Counted from the first letter of the stretch, positions 11,485 through 23,193 are shown. The stretch is 64,000 nt of DNA from Arcuatula senhousia (GCA_963971305.1 OZ020305.1:14541001-14605000), one strand, 5' to 3'. Numbers and translations are program-made. Notes: a model not told the origin generated them from the letters alone.

Positions 11485-13386
11485 AACAAGAGGCTCCCGG
11501 GAGCCTGAATCGCTCACCTGGTCTTGATGTCAACCCTATGAAGACCTATGTAGAGCTGAATAAGCTGAACATTTAAACAAGCAACAGCTTTTCACTTTCA
11601 GCATTAGTTTTAATTCTGTAAGCCAAAAACGTGCAAAATTTTATTTTAAGGGCTGTCTAGATCTGGACACTTTGATTCTTAAGTGCTTAATGAACTGAAC
11701 ATTAAAGCAAGCAACCAATTTTCTTTATCTGCTATAGTTTTAATTATATAAGCCCCAAAACATGAAAACATGTTTATTTAGGGGCTGTAATCCCTATAAG
11801 GGGTCATCTGACAACGTCAACCCTATAGAGACTTTTGTAGAGCTAAATGAGCTGAACATTTAATCAAGCAATAGTTTTTCCCTATCTGCAATAGTTTTCA
11901 TTCTATAGGCCAAAAACACTATTTTTCGCCTTTAAGGGACTGTAACCCCTATAAGGGGTCATCTGACAACTTTGACCCGATGAAGACTTTTGTAGAGGGA
12001 ATGAGCTGAACATTTAAGCAAGCAACAGCTATTCTCTATCTGCAATAGTATTCATTCTATATGGCAAAAACACTATTTTTTGCCTTTTAAGGGGCTGTTA
12101 CCCCTATAAGGGGTCATCTGACAACTTCGACCTTATGAAGACTTTAGTAGAGCTGATTGGGCTGAACATTTAAGCAAGCAACAGCTGTTCTCTTTCTGCA
12201 ATAGTTTTCATTCTATAGGCCAAAAAATGCTATTTTTCGCCTTTAATGGGGCTGTAACCCCTATAAGGGGTCATCTGACAACTTTGACCCGATGAAGACT
12301 TTTGTAGAGGGAATGAGCTGAACATTTAAGCAAGCAACAGCTTTTCACTATCTGCAATAGTTTTTATTCTATATGCCAAGAACACTATTTTTCGCCTTTA
12401 AGGGGCTGTAACCCCTATAAGGGGTCATCTGACAACTTTGACCCGATGAAGACTTTTGTAGAGGGAATGAGCTGGACATTTAAGCAAGCAACAGCTTTTC
12501 ACTATCTGCAATAATTTTTTTTTCTATATGCCAAGAACACTATGTTTCGCCTTTAAGGGGCTGTAACCCCTATAAGGGGTCATCTGACAACTTCGACCCT
12601 ATGAAGACTTTTGCAGAGGTAAATGAGCTGAACATTTAAGCAAGCAACAGCTTTTCACTATCTGCAATAGTTTTCATTCTATATGCCAAAACACTATTTT
12701 TCGCCTTTAAGGGACTGTAACCCCTATAAGGGGTCATCTGACAACTTCAACCCTATGGAGACTATTGTAGATCTAAATGAGCTGAACATTTAAGCAAGCA
12801 ACAGCTTTTCTCTATCTTCAATACTTTTCATTCTATAGGGCAAAACACTATTTTTCGCCTTTAAGGGGCTGTAGCACCTATAAGGGGTCATCTGACAACT
12901 TCAACCCTATGGAGACTATTGTAGATCTAAATGAGCTGAACATTTAAGCAAGCAACAGCTTGTCTCTATCTGTAATACTTTTCATTCTATAGGGCAAAAA
13001 CATGAAAAAAGCTATTTTTGACTTTGAAAGGGCCATAACCCCTATAAGGGGTCATCTGACAACTTCGACCGAATGGAGACTTTTGTAGAGCTTTTGATTC
13101 TGACGAGCCTAAGATCCTTCGGATTTTTTCTATCTGTTATGGTTGCTGAGTTAACTTATAAGCCATTGTAAGTGGTTTTACCATATCTTCTATTTTTAGC
13201 CATGTCTTTTATCGAATCATTTTAAAATTAGGATTGTTTGTTGCCAACATGTCATATATCATTTCTGCAAAGTTTCACTTAAATTGGTTCAGTGGTTTCA
13301 GAGGAGATTTTTGAAATTGTTAACGGACGACGACGGACGCATAGTGATAGCATAAGCTCACATGGCCTTTGGCCAGGTGAGCTAAA
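11485..13386 (+). repeat. Tandem-repeat mobile element, 155-bp units, copy 1
   Basis: It opens with 'acaagaggctcccgggagcc' and 'gctcacctgg' and closes with 'gcctttggccaggtgagc', so its ends carry a short inverted repeat (GCTCACCTGG / CCAGGTGAGC). Inside, the phrase 'gaacatttaagcaagcaaca' recurs at about 11568, 11697, 11853, 12008, 12163, 12319, 12473, 12629, 12784 and 12938, a period of about 155 bp with a shorter first step. Each unit has 'cccctataaggggtcatctg', which contains the palindrome cccctataagggg. It is non-coding. A second copy lies in reverse at 46728..48210 with the same ends, which argues for a mobile unit. Confidence 0.85.
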
Positions 13387-13517
13387 AATGCATATCATGT
13401 ATGATAGGAAATGGAAAACGAGGAACAAGATAACCTCAACATCAATACCGTTACTCGTGTGTTAAAGAAATATGATATCCGAGACCCTTGAGAAATCCTA
13501 CAAAGCTCAGTCGAGGA

Positions 13518-14525
13518 TAAAAAGCTTTGCCAACCGCATCAAGTTGAAAGGCCCAATATTGATTGCCAAATGCCTTGGACACATGCAGTCCATGGAGGAC
13601 TCATAAATATTTATGACACATGCATTCTGTAGACTTTAAAACATAGGTGATCCATAGATCACGATGCTCACCCCGTTACGCATTATTGTCATTGAGCAGA
13701 AATCGACTTTTACTTTTCAATTTTTTATGGGCTCATTCATGCAAAAAGAGGTCAGAGCCAGCATTTAAAGCATACATCTTGCTAAGTTCTAAATGTTCTA
13801 GGTGCACCTACCATACCAATTTAGATGATGTGGTACTTGTCAGTAAGCAGGACTATAACCATTCTTCTGTAAGTGATCATCCATGCGGTAAATACAGGTC
13901 GCAGCCTGAATCCGAAACATACTAAGCATCAATAGGTGCACCTACCATGCCAATATCATCGATGTGGCACTTGTTAGTAAATGAGAATGGACTTTTACCA
14001 TTTTTCTGTAAGTTGTCATCCATGTGGAAAATATAAGTCACAGCAAGCAACCGAAGCATGCATTGTGCTTAGCATCATTAGGTGCACCTGCCATAACAAT
14101 ATCATTGATATGGCGTTTGTCAGTAAGCGTGTATGGATCTTAACCATTCTTATGCAAGTGATGCGGACGCCGACATCGACGCAGACACCGACACCGACGC
14201 CGGGGGTATCACTTATGCCCCCCTCACATTTATTTATGCAGACTCGTTTTAGCCCTTTTGACCCCTAATGCCTCAAACACGGAAAGAGATATTCATGATA
14301 TTGAAAATCTGATTGAAAAATGCAGCCAGGGATTTAAAAAAGGATTCCAAAGATTTTGAAAATGAACCACATAAAAATGTAGATTTTTTAGGCAAAGCCT
14401 TCCTTTGGCCCCCTGAAGCAATGTAATGGTCCAATTTATACAATTGACACATTTGGTGAAAGAATTTATGACAGACATTACTTGAACATTATAAGACCGC
14501 AAAAATGTTTGCGGTCGTATAAAAA
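13518..14525 (+). repeat. Second copy of the 'gcggtcgtata' dispersed repeat with 140-bp internal repeats
   Basis: The opening ('aaaaagctttgccaaccgc', 'ggcccaatattg', 'acacatgcagtccatgg') matches 6888-7020. The end is a hairpin 'ataagaccgcaaaaatg' / 'tttgcggtcgtata'. In between, three units starting 'aggtgcacct' at 13800, 13934 and 14080 repeat every 134-146 bp, and a GACGCC-rich microsatellite lies at 14164-14205. Small ORFs here are repeat translations. Confidence 0.6.
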
Positions 14526-14803
14526 TGCTTGGAAAACCAGCCGATAAAGCAACCATCAAGTACTGTATTGGTATGAAAAGTTGTGTGAACAGAAAAATAT
14601 CTAAAATCTTCTTTCCACCCTCTTTGGATTCAACAGGAACCCATACATGTAGGTACCCCACGCAAATCATCTTTTTGAAGCCGTTGACAACGGAAAATCC
14701 AGCATGGGGTTGAGCTGGAATCGAACCCATACTCTGTCATTTATGGCAACTTCGCCTGCACTGTGTCCAGCGCCCTAGACCACTAGACCACCTAGGCTAG
14801 ATA
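14526..14803 (-). mobile_element. tRNA-derived SINE
   Basis: On the - strand, from 14803, the sequence shows an A-box-like 'ggtggtctagtggtc' and then a B-box 'gggttcgattcc', about 70 bases apart, followed by about 190 bases of unrelated body. That is the layout of a tRNA-derived SINE with its RNA polymerase III promoter. The acceptor-stem halves do not pair as a real tRNA would. It abuts the hairpin end of the neighbouring repeat, so the 3' limit is uncertain. Confidence 0.55.
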
Positions 14804-15104
14804 AAAATCTAGCTTTCGGTTGCCTAGTTAAGCCTCCTCGTAGACAATCTAAGGTTGTAACACAGTACACGATGAACATTAGGTGGGTAGGGAGAGAAAG
14901 ATAGAGAATTGGTATCATCTTTATCATATTTTATAATTAGTTCTGGAAAGATCATCGCAGAAACTGCATTATGAACTACATGGTCATAAAAAACACAGCA
15001 ACATCATGCTGGAGCCTCAAGAAAAACTTTTCGCCATGTTGAGATTTTAGACTGTGCTACAAATGTTTATGGAACGCCAAATTAACATATATTCAATTAA
15101 TTGT

Positions 15105-15640
15105 ACCTATCTTCAAATAATTGAAGATATATTCAATTGAATTATACCTATCTTCAATTGAATTATACCTATTTTCAATTCAATTATAGATATCTTCAAT
15201 TCAATTATACCTATCTTCAATTCAATTGTACCTTGGTACAATTCAGCACAATTAAAGATATCTTCAATGCAATTGTACCTATCTTCAATTCAATTGTACC
15301 TATCTTCAATTCAATTAAACCTATCTTCAATTGAATTGAACCTATCTTCAATTGAATTAAACCTATCTTCAATTCCATTGTATTATATCTATAATTGAAT
15401 TGAAGATAGGTATAATTCAATTGAAGATAGGTGTAATTGAATTGAAGATATCTTCAAATGAATTGAAGATATCTTCAAATGAATTATGGATATGTTGGAA
15501 TTAGACCTATCTTCAAGTGAATTAAAGATATCTTCAATTCAATTGAAGATAGGTACAATTGAATTATACCTAGGTGTAATTAAATTGCACCTAGGTATAA
15601 TTCATTGGAAGATAGGTTCAATTGATATGAAGATATCATA
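15105..15640. repeat. Palindromic minisatellite (ATTGAATTG / GAAGATATCTTC)
   Basis: Short units of about 20-24 bp mix 'cctatcttcaattcaattg' and its reverse complement in both orientations, with internal palindromes such as gaagatatcttc and aattgaatt. The two ORFs reading through it (15137-15334 and 15217-15420) are periodic translations of the repeat, not proteins. Confidence 0.8.
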
Positions 15641-15713
15641 TGCGAAAAACTGAGTTGTCGTTCGTTTTGATAGACCAACCCCGACAGTTCCATACCCCAA
15701 GCCGCAAAACATC

Positions 15714-16175
15714 CTATGTTTGCTTGGGGATCAGCCTATTTCCTGCGAATCTATAGTTTTTGTCTTTGCCCATTTCTTTTAAGACAGTTCTGACTGTATT
15801 TTGAAAGTTTCTTGTCTCTACCGGTATGTCATTCTCTATGTATACTTTGTTGTATGTTCTATTGTCTCGTAGCTTTGACTTATTTTTCATGATTTCTTTC
15901 TTGCTATCTATAGAATCAGTTTCTGCGAGAATAACGCCAGGGTACTGGCCCTTACTTTCCCTTCTAACAACGGACTTTAATGTGATGTTTTGTAATTTAA
16001 GACAGTCTTTTAACAAACCCTGTACTTTGTGTTTCGTTAGCGCTGGTTCTGTTTTTTCACGCTCATCATACTGGAGGTTTTTAATTACAAACTTGCACTT
16101 TGCATCATTGTTTGTTGTATTTGCTCTGTTGTTTTCTGTAAGTGTTTGTTCTAAGCGTTCAATTTTTGATTTCAT
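15714..16175 (-). pseudogene. LINE ORF1-like fragment (coiled coil plus RRM-like domain)
   Basis: The 153-residue ORF from ATG 16175 begins with a coiled-coil-like MKSKIERLEQTL. It continues with FVIKNLQYDE, GLLKDCLKL, YPGVILAE and VYIENDIPVETR, a pattern I associate with the RNA-binding domain of non-LTR retrotransposon ORF1 proteins in invertebrates. The frame is also open upstream into the terminal repeat. No reverse transcriptase follows. It is presumed captured by the enclosing inverted-repeat element. The family assignment comes from pattern memory and is not proven. Confidence 0.6.
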
Positions 16176-16236
16176 TTCGTCTATTTGAAGATTAGGTACA
16201 ATTAATTGAATATATGTTAATTTGGCGTTCCATAAA

Positions 16237-16981
16237 TGTATGTGTTTTTTAAGATTTTAGAATGTTTTAGGTATGATATGTACATTGTAATGATAATTTC
16301 GAGGACTATATCGATAATATAGACTAGAAGGATTTCTGCCAGATAGAAATGTTAATGATAAAACAAATATTTTGTATCTACGCCTTTGAAAAATAAGCAT
16401 GTTTTCTGCATTTAGCGCAGAAAATAATTATTGCCAGAGCAAAAAAACAAGCTCCTCAGTCCATTTTCATGCAAAAAACATGTTATTTGATATAGATTTA
16501 ACTGACCAAGCAACAGATAGTCTTTTAGATGAATATACCATTACTCCCTTATAACTATTCCTTTAACTTTTATCCCAAAAAATGAAACTGGTGGACTTTT
16601 TCTGTATGGAAATACTTTTTAATTTTAATCAAATTTCAGTGCAAACTTTGGACAAAGATATTACCATTTTTGCCCCCTTCTTAGAAAATGCATATGGGAT
16701 GAATTCCTATTGTAACCGTCATTTAATAGGTATACATGTATAGATGATATTCAAAATCTATAATGCGATACATATTACTGTGCCTAAAGAAAACACGATT
16801 AAGTTGGTTACGATGTCATTAAGCTATTACAATTTTCCATTTTATGTAGCTATGTACAATGTACATACTAGTAATTTGAGCCAAAAAAGCAAAAATAATA
16901 ATAATTGAAAAATAGCAAAATATGTGACAAACCGTGGCGCGGTCACTTTGATGCTTTGGTAAAATTGGTATTAAACAGCAC
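16237..16981. other. No gene seen
   Basis: AT-rich sequence with no recognised exon, repeat end or RNA gene. Confidence 0.5.
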
Positions 16982-17580
16982 AAAGGATAAGATATGATAT
17001 TAAGGGCCCAATATTGCCCCCCCCCCCCCCCAATTTTGAAATTATTAAACTGAGCTGAAAGTATGTGATATATACTTTAAATTAGTTAAACTTTACTATA
17101 CCAGCATTATTTTGTTTAAAGTGTTCCATTATGGTGTTGAAATAATTACCCAAAGTGGCTTAAAAATCGTGATTTGGTGAAAAACTGTAAAAAACCTGCA
17201 ATTTTGAAGAGTAGTTTTCAGCAAATTCAACTATGAGCCACACAGAGTACCACTACAATAATTTATGTAGATAATCATTTTTAATATAGAAACAGACCAC
17301 AAAATATCTTTGTGGTACTCTGTGTGGCTCATAGTTAAGTTTGCCAAAAACTACTCAAAATGTGCATGATTTTTACACTTTTTCACAAAAATGCCATTTT
17401 CACATAATTTGATGACATCACTGTAATGTAATAAACAAGATTGAGTTAAAAAATAATGTTATTTTACTATACCTTGTTCATCTAAGAACTGATCTAGAAT
17501 AATTTAACTTCAGTTCAATTATTTAAAAAAAAATGGTAAATTAGGGGGCCAAATTTAGCACTTATCATATCTTGTCCTTT
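16982..17580. mobile_element. Foldback MITE (aaaggataagatatgat ends)
   Basis: The left end 'aaaggataagatatgata' is matched in inverse at the right end ('tatcatatcttgtccttt'). A second, inner inverted pair, 'actatgagccacacagag' at 17231 and its complement near 17314-17338, forms a hairpin with a loop of about 65 bases. The sequence contains a C-tract at 17019-17032. There is no coding capacity. Similar 'aaacag' sequence flanks both ends, but an exact duplication is unclear. Confidence 0.6.
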
Positions 17581-17649
17581 AAACAGTTGTGTCATGACTT
17601 CTTAACAATCTTTTTTTCATATACTTATAGTAAATAAAGGATGTTTCCC

Positions 17650-17950
17650 TTAGGAATAAGGTCCTGCTTATGGAATCTTCGTATCACAGATGATTTGTTA
17701 CTCCAGAGCTTGCGGGAATTACATCGATTTCCTTGGAAGAGCGTCACGTTTGACACTGAAATTGCTGACACAGGTTTATGTTGCTCCAGGATTTCTGTTT
17801 CCACTCAAGAAATTTTACGGTAGACACCGTGCACTCGTAGACAAATTTTTATATGGGATTTCTATCTCTCAAATGAGTGCAGATGTTGATTTGTCGTACA
17901 AATTTGTTTTGTCTTCCTTTACCGGATTTGACACACTGAACGAAAACTGT
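17650..17950 (+). pseudogene. Penelope-like retroelement remnant (RT C-terminal tail)
   Basis: Diverged nucleotide match to 21530-21780: 'ttactccagagcttgcggga', 'tttccttggaagagcg', 'caagaaattttacggtagac' and 'tttaccggatttgacacact'. The reading frame is broken between the two overlapping small ORFs at 17641 and 17690. It is a dead fragment of the family represented at 21020 and 30410. Confidence 0.7.
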
Positions 17951-18501
17951 ACTAAGAATCGAGAGAATTATGAAAGAGTTAGAAAAGCAAATTAATGCAA
18001 AATCCAATGATATCCAAGGACTTAGTAATTTGTTCGATGAAGCAAAATATTAACAAGATAACACAGGCAAAGATGTGAAGCAACTAAAAACACAGAGTAG
18101 CAAGGTTGCAAATGATCTAGAAGACTATTTTTTCTTATTTGCTTGGATGTAGAAGTTCAATTATTAATTTTATTCAGAGTTTTCGATTGTTTCGAGAAAT
18201 GATTAACCCCCGTAAAGCACCCCACAGTGATAAAAAGTTTGATGCCAAAAGAATACCAGTTCTGGTTAAAATGTATAAACTGGCTCTATGGTTGAAAGCA
18301 ATACCATTTTGGTACAGATTTAACTTCAAATATACATAAATGTAACAACATATAAAACAAGCCAATGTTGTAACTATTAAAAACTGGTTTCTTTGATGTG
18401 AAATCGCAACAAAATGATGTACAACAGTAACAATATTATGACTCATATGTATCCGTTTTACCCTCAAAATACTTTTTATTAAGAAACTGATACCTGAACT
18501 A

Positions 18502-18779
18502 AGAGACCGACCATTTAACTTGAAAGGGGGGGTCTTGGTTTTTTCCTTCAAAAATATTCTAAAAATTATTTTTGATGAAAAAAATATTTTGGCAGCTGAG
18601 CCAGTGAGGATAAAAAAAAAATATTCTGAAGAAGGACTTCTAATAATGAAATAAAAAAATTCTGTCGCGACGTCTTCGAAAAATAAATATTTTGTCAACA
18701 CTCTGCACGGAAAAAAATTTTCTGATCAAAACTAAAAACCAAGCCCCCCCCCCCCTTCACGTTTAAATGGTCCGTCCCG
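18502..18779. mobile_element. Short MITE with 'gaccatttaacttgaaaggg' ends
   Basis: The left end 'gaccgaccatttaacttg' followed by a G-run and 'cttggtttttt' is mirrored at the right end ('aaaaaccaagcc', a C-run, 'gtttaaatggtccgtccc'). About 278 bp, AT-rich and non-coding. One end of a related copy is visible at 42185-42260. The - strand ORF across it is an accidental open frame. Confidence 0.65.
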
Positions 18780-18982
18780 AATAAAATAACTTTATTCCTT
18801 ATGATTTTAACATCCGTAACCAAGTATCAGGTAGTCCATATCAAGGCTTGTGAATGCAAAATGTGGAGGATATTTTCAGTCATTTTACTTAATTATGAAA
18901 GAAAAATGTTATATCTGTCAAAAAATTATACCAAAACTAATAATTCATTATTGGTCATTTTTCTTGGAATGAATAGCCTACA

Positions 18983-19888
18983 TACGGTGGCAGAATGCGG
19001 CCATGAGAAAAAAAAATAATATCACGTTCCCTCGTGATACCATCACGTTCCCTCGTAATACCATCACGTTCCCTCAAGAAAGTCATTGCGTTCCCTCAAG
19101 ATAATTATCTCGTTCCCTCAAGATAACATCACGTTCCCTCAAGATAACATCGCGTTCCCTCAAAATAAGTAATTGCGTTCCCTCATGATAATTATTGCGT
19201 TCCCTCATGATAATTATTGCGTTCCCTCAATATAACATCACGTTCCCTCAAGATAGTTATCGCGTTCCCTCAAGATAACATCGCGTTCCCTCAAAATTGT
19301 TATCGCGTTCCCTCAAGATAACATCGAGTTCCCTCAAGATAGTTATCGCGTTCCCTCAAGATACTAAGTAGTTATCACGTTACCTCAAGATAACATCTTG
19401 AGGGAACGTGGTGTTATCTTGTGGTAACGTGATAACTACTTAGTATCTTGAGGGAACGCGATAACTATCTTGAGGGAACTCGATGTTATCTTGAGGGAAC
19501 GCGATAACTATCTTGAGGGAACACGATAACAATTTTGAGGGAACGCGATGTTATCTTGAGGGAATGCGATAACTATTTTGAGGGAACGTGGTGTTATCTT
19601 GAGGGAACGCGATGTTATCTTGAGGGAACGAGATAATTATCATGAGGGAACGCAATAATTATCATGAGGGAACGCAATAATTATCATGAGGGAACGCAAT
19701 ACTTATTTTGAGGGAACGCGATGTTATCTTGAGGGAACGTGATGTTATCTTGAGGGAACGAGATAATTAGCTTGAGGGAACGCAATGACTTTCTTGAGGG
19801 AACGTGATGGTATTACGAGGGAACGTGATGGTATCACGAGGGAACGTGATATTATTTTTTTTTCTCATGGCCGCATTCTGCCACCGTA
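18983..19888. mobile_element. Foldback element made of CGTTCCCTC minisatellite arms
   Basis: The termini 'tacggtggcagaatgcggcc' and 'ggccgcattctgccaccgta' are perfect inverted repeats. Each arm is a minisatellite of about 20-26 bp with the core 'cgttccctcaagataa', in one orientation on the left and the reverse on the right. The turn is near 19400, between 'gatactaagtagttatcacg' (19358) and its complement (ends 19448). The right arm is longer by about three units. No coding capacity. The whole unit could fold into one long hairpin. Confidence 0.85.
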
Positions 19889-20519
19889 CCTACAAACTTT
19901 GACAAACAGAAAATTTATAATACACAAGTCACAATTGAATAATTTTAAATTTATAAATGTACCTGTCTAGATCTATCGTTGCTATTTATTTTTTACGACC
20001 CAAGGCCTACTCGCCAGATTTATCGACCCTTTGTTTACAAGTTGTTCTTAAATGCTAAACGAAATTTAAACCAAAGACGACGAAGAAAAAATCCCGAGTA
20101 ACACAAACATTTATTCGTGTTTTATTTGCGGTTAAACGACTTAATTAAAAAAAAAACATAAAGCTTACAAATAGCATTACTAAACTTTTAGCATATGTTT
20201 CATAGTTATCATGATAATATTATGAACGCAAAGTAGAAAAACATAAAACCATAGACCTGTATATTTAATATACAGATCTATGATAAAACATTAATGTTGT
20301 ATATAAAACATTCAAAGTTTTATGAATAAAGAAAGCCCAAATTTGGGCATCAAACATTATAAAGTACAATAGACAATTAGAGAAAGGATAATATCAGTAT
20401 ACTAATGAAAAAGTAGTAAAATTATACTATACATAAAGTAATAAGTATACCGACAGCCATTGGGTTTATACAGTGATAAAACAATGGTCATAGAGGGGTA
20501 ACTCAGGTACAATTTTACT
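19889..20519. other. No gene seen
   Basis: AT-rich sequence; a small palindrome 'atagacctgtatatttaat' / 'atatacagatctat' lies near 20250-20282. No exon recognised. Confidence 0.45.
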
Positions 20520-20940
20520 TAGATTATCTCTGTGACTTTTCTCTCACACTCAAACAAATTTCCATAAATTTAGATAACTTGTTATTTATCATTACATCTT
20601 CATTGGTCATTGACCATATAAATTTGTTAGAATCTGACAACTTGTCATAATTTGAATTATTTAGATTTTTATATAAGTTATTTCTAAATATGCTATATTT
20701 TGGACAATTAATTAGGAAATGCTCCTCATCTTCAATCAAAGAGTTAAACATAACCTAATTTCTAATGGGGTTTTCGGTATAGTGTAACGACCCCTTTCTA
20801 TATCTAGGGAGTGGGCACTGATCCTGAAACGTGTTAGAGTTGCTCGAAGTTTAAAATCTTTAATATTAAGATATGGCTCAAAATTAAAATGTGTTTTAAA
20901 CTTGCTATATGTTCTTAATTTGTTTTCATTCCTTCAATCT
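20520..20940 (-). pseudogene. Non-LTR retrotransposon (LINE) RT C-terminal fragment
   Basis: On the - strand the frame reads NKLRTYSKFKTHF, FKLRATLTRFRISAH and IERGRYT. After a frame change near 20760 it continues FNSLIEDEEHFLINCPKY. This matches the C-terminal region of mollusc LINE reverse transcriptases, where the 'IEDE.HFL..CP.Y' zinc-knuckle-like motif follows the RT. The upstream Cys pair expected before it is lost with the frameshift. It is a relic without RT core. Confidence 0.65.
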
Positions 20941-21019
20941 ATCTTGTTGGTTTTTACCCCATTGACTTGGGATTTCAATTAAGTACAAAGTTATGGAGTA
21001 GTTCATTTATTTCTTTTAT

Positions 21020-22026
21020 TCCACAAATTGATGGTGAGTTTCATTTTAAAAGGCACAGTATACATCATCGACATGCTCAACTTTCTTATTGACAACATAT
21101 TTGTTCAGTTTGGTGGACGTGTTTTTCAGCAAACAATAGGGATCCCAATGGGCACTAATTGTGCACCTTTGCTTGCTGATTTGTTTCTTCATTCATATGA
21201 AGCAGACTTCTTACAATCTCTTCTAGACAAAAAAGACCGCAGACTAGCTCTCTCTTTCAACCTCACGTTCCGTTATATTGATGATGTCCTTTCACTAAAC
21301 AATTCTCGATTTGGCGACTTTCTCCATGTCATATATCCCCAGGAGCTTGAGATAAAGGACACAACGGATTCTAGGAAGTCTGCTTCATATTTAGATCTAC
21401 ATCTAGAAATTGACTCACAAGGAAGACTTTCAACAAGGCTCTATGACAAACGTGATGACTTCAACTTTCCAATCGTCAACTTTCCCTTCTTGTGTAGCAA
21501 CATTCCATCCGCTCCAGCTTTTGGAGTTTACGTATCTCAATTGATTCGTTACTCCAGAGCGTGCGGGACTTACATCGATTTCCTTAGCAGAGCGACACGT
21601 CTGACGCAAAAATTGCTCACACAGGGTTATGTTGCTCCTCGGTTGCTGTCTTCACTCAAGAGATTTTACGGAAGACATCATGCACTTATAGACAAATATG
21701 GGATTTCGATTTCTCAGATGAGTGCAGATGTTGTTTTGTCATAGGGTGTTGTTTTGTCTTCCTTTACCGGATTTGACACGCTGAATGGACTATTGGCAAC
21801 GCGACGGGTGTGCTATAGCAAGCAGGAACTGCTTACTCTTCCGGAGCACCTGAGTTCACTGTTGTTTCGACTGGAGTTCGCGTTGTTGATTGATATTCAG
21901 TTATTTTGTGTTTCCATGTTTTACATGTTGTCTGTTTTTTGTCCCGTTCCTGTTGGTGTTTACTGGTTTTGTCCCTGCCCTTTCGGACTTTTGATATTCG
22001 GATACCCCATTGGTACCTCTGCTTCA
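21020..22026 (+). pseudogene. Penelope-like retroelement, 5'-truncated copy
   Basis: The open frame 21028-21744 encodes the second half of a reverse transcriptase: GIPMGTNCAPLLADLF, then FRYIDDVLS (catalytic Asp pair), then LDLHLEID, YDKRDDFNFPIVNFP and GVYVSQLIRYSRACG. It ends at a TAG at 21742-21744. About 280 bases of 3' untranslated tail follow, ending 'accccattggtacctctgc'. Unlike the long copy at 30410 its YIDD box is intact, but the N-terminal half is missing. Reverse-oriented pieces of the same 3' tail occur at 34299 and 41354. Confidence 0.85.
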
Positions 22027-22029
22027 TAC

Positions 22030-23110
22030 AGTTACGGCAAATTTGGGCACAGCCTAGACGAAAATCGGAAACGAATGACGGGTCGCACCGAATGATTTAC
22101 GACGGTAATAATAAGAAATTTCTTTATATTACGGCAAATCGTAATTGACTATGAAATAAAGAGTGGCATTACTTTTTATTAATTTATATATTACAAGCAG
22201 ACAAAATGATTATCCACAGATATTTTGATAACTTATGGCACATGCGACACAACCAATAGGTGGTTTTCGGGTTTATATTTTAATCCTGCAATTTCTGGTG
22301 CATCCATCACAGACGATGGTAGCGATTTTTTTTCGGCAAAACTCATGCCGTAAAAGCTGTACGTCTACATCTGTTTTATATAAGTATCCGAGCCCGGTAT
22401 AATTTATAATCTAATTTTTTTCCCAAACAAAACTTTGGATCCGTTTCGTCCATTGTTCACAATATAAGTGTTAGATACTCAATTTTAAGGAACATATGGG
22501 ATGTGAACAGAAGAGGAGTTTTCTTTAGCCGGAACGCTCCCGTAACGGCAAAAAGTTTTATTCAACAAAGAGTAGAGAGTATATTTTCCAATACAGATGA
22601 GATGATTTTTTTTATTATAACTATAATTAGTAGTTTTTATTTAATTATATTATCAATAGCTGAAGAAGTTAACTATAAAATAACTAATCTTTGGTACATC
22701 TCTTATGCATACCGTCCATAAATGGATTTGCCGGGATAATGAGAAAATCTTATTGTTATGGTCCTAAATGATTTTGTCTCCGCCCCCGCTACTCACCAAA
22801 TTGACTAATTGACTATACCAAATATCAAGCCATCGTGATAGTGATGAGCGATGATCAGAGGAAGCTGATACATACATTCTCAAAAATTGACCAGTAACGT
22901 TGAAACTTTATTAAGTCAATAAACAGAAAGTTGATATCCTTCAAACCTAGTCGCGACAAATGGCCTTACACTGAAGTTATATACTGAATACTTAATTTCA
23001 GATACCTGTAATGAATATTGCTGAAAAAAAATGTTATTAAATTTATGTTGCTGACGAAAGGACGGACGGACAGAGATAAACCAGTGTACCCCCTCTTCTT
23101 TGTATCAGGG
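22030..23110. other. No gene seen
   Basis: AT-rich sequence; 23041-23090 ('gacggacggacag') resembles the dispersed repeat at 2700 and 10270. The small ORF at 22503-22721 shows no domain. Confidence 0.45.
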
Positions 23111-23193
23111 TCTAATAAAACTTGTGGTGAGTTGCACTAATTAATCATTTTTTCCGTTTTATTTTGGTCACATGGCACATTTCCTCACTAACC
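23111..23193. mobile_element. Right end of a TTAA-flanked element
   Basis: 'ttggtcacatggcac..ttcctcactaacc' followed by TTAA at 23194-23197 matches the right end of the complete element at 29181-29743 ('ttggtcacatgac' to 'tcctcactaacc', then TTAA). The left end was not found, so this is a truncated copy and its start is approximate. Confidence 0.5.

Larger units (their letters stand above)
15066..16236. mobile_element. 1.17-kb inverted-repeat element with a palindromic satellite and a LINE ORF1 relic
   Basis: The ends are inverted copies of about 50 bp: 'tttatggaacgccaaatta' continuing through 'acatatattcaattaattg' and 'tacctatcttc' on the left, and its reverse complement at 16187-16236. Between them lie a palindrome-rich satellite (15105-15640) and a - strand ORF similar to LINE ORF1 proteins (15714-16175). 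No transposase is present, so it is non-autonomous. A target-site duplication is not clear. Confidence 0.7.

Noticed and set aside
14714..14803. Possible tRNA gene on the - strand
   Set aside because: A- and B-box-like sequences are present, but the acceptor stem does not pair and unrelated body sequence follows, so a SINE head is more likely.
15137..15420. Two ORFs with periodic Asn-Tyr-Thr-Tyr-Leu-Gln or Leu-Lys-Ile-Gly repeats
   Set aside because: They are translations of the palindromic minisatellite on both strands; no start context, neighbours or domain support a protein.
18174..18701. 175-codon - strand ORF
   Set aside because: It runs through a MITE and part of AT-rich flank; composition is that of translated repeat with no domain.
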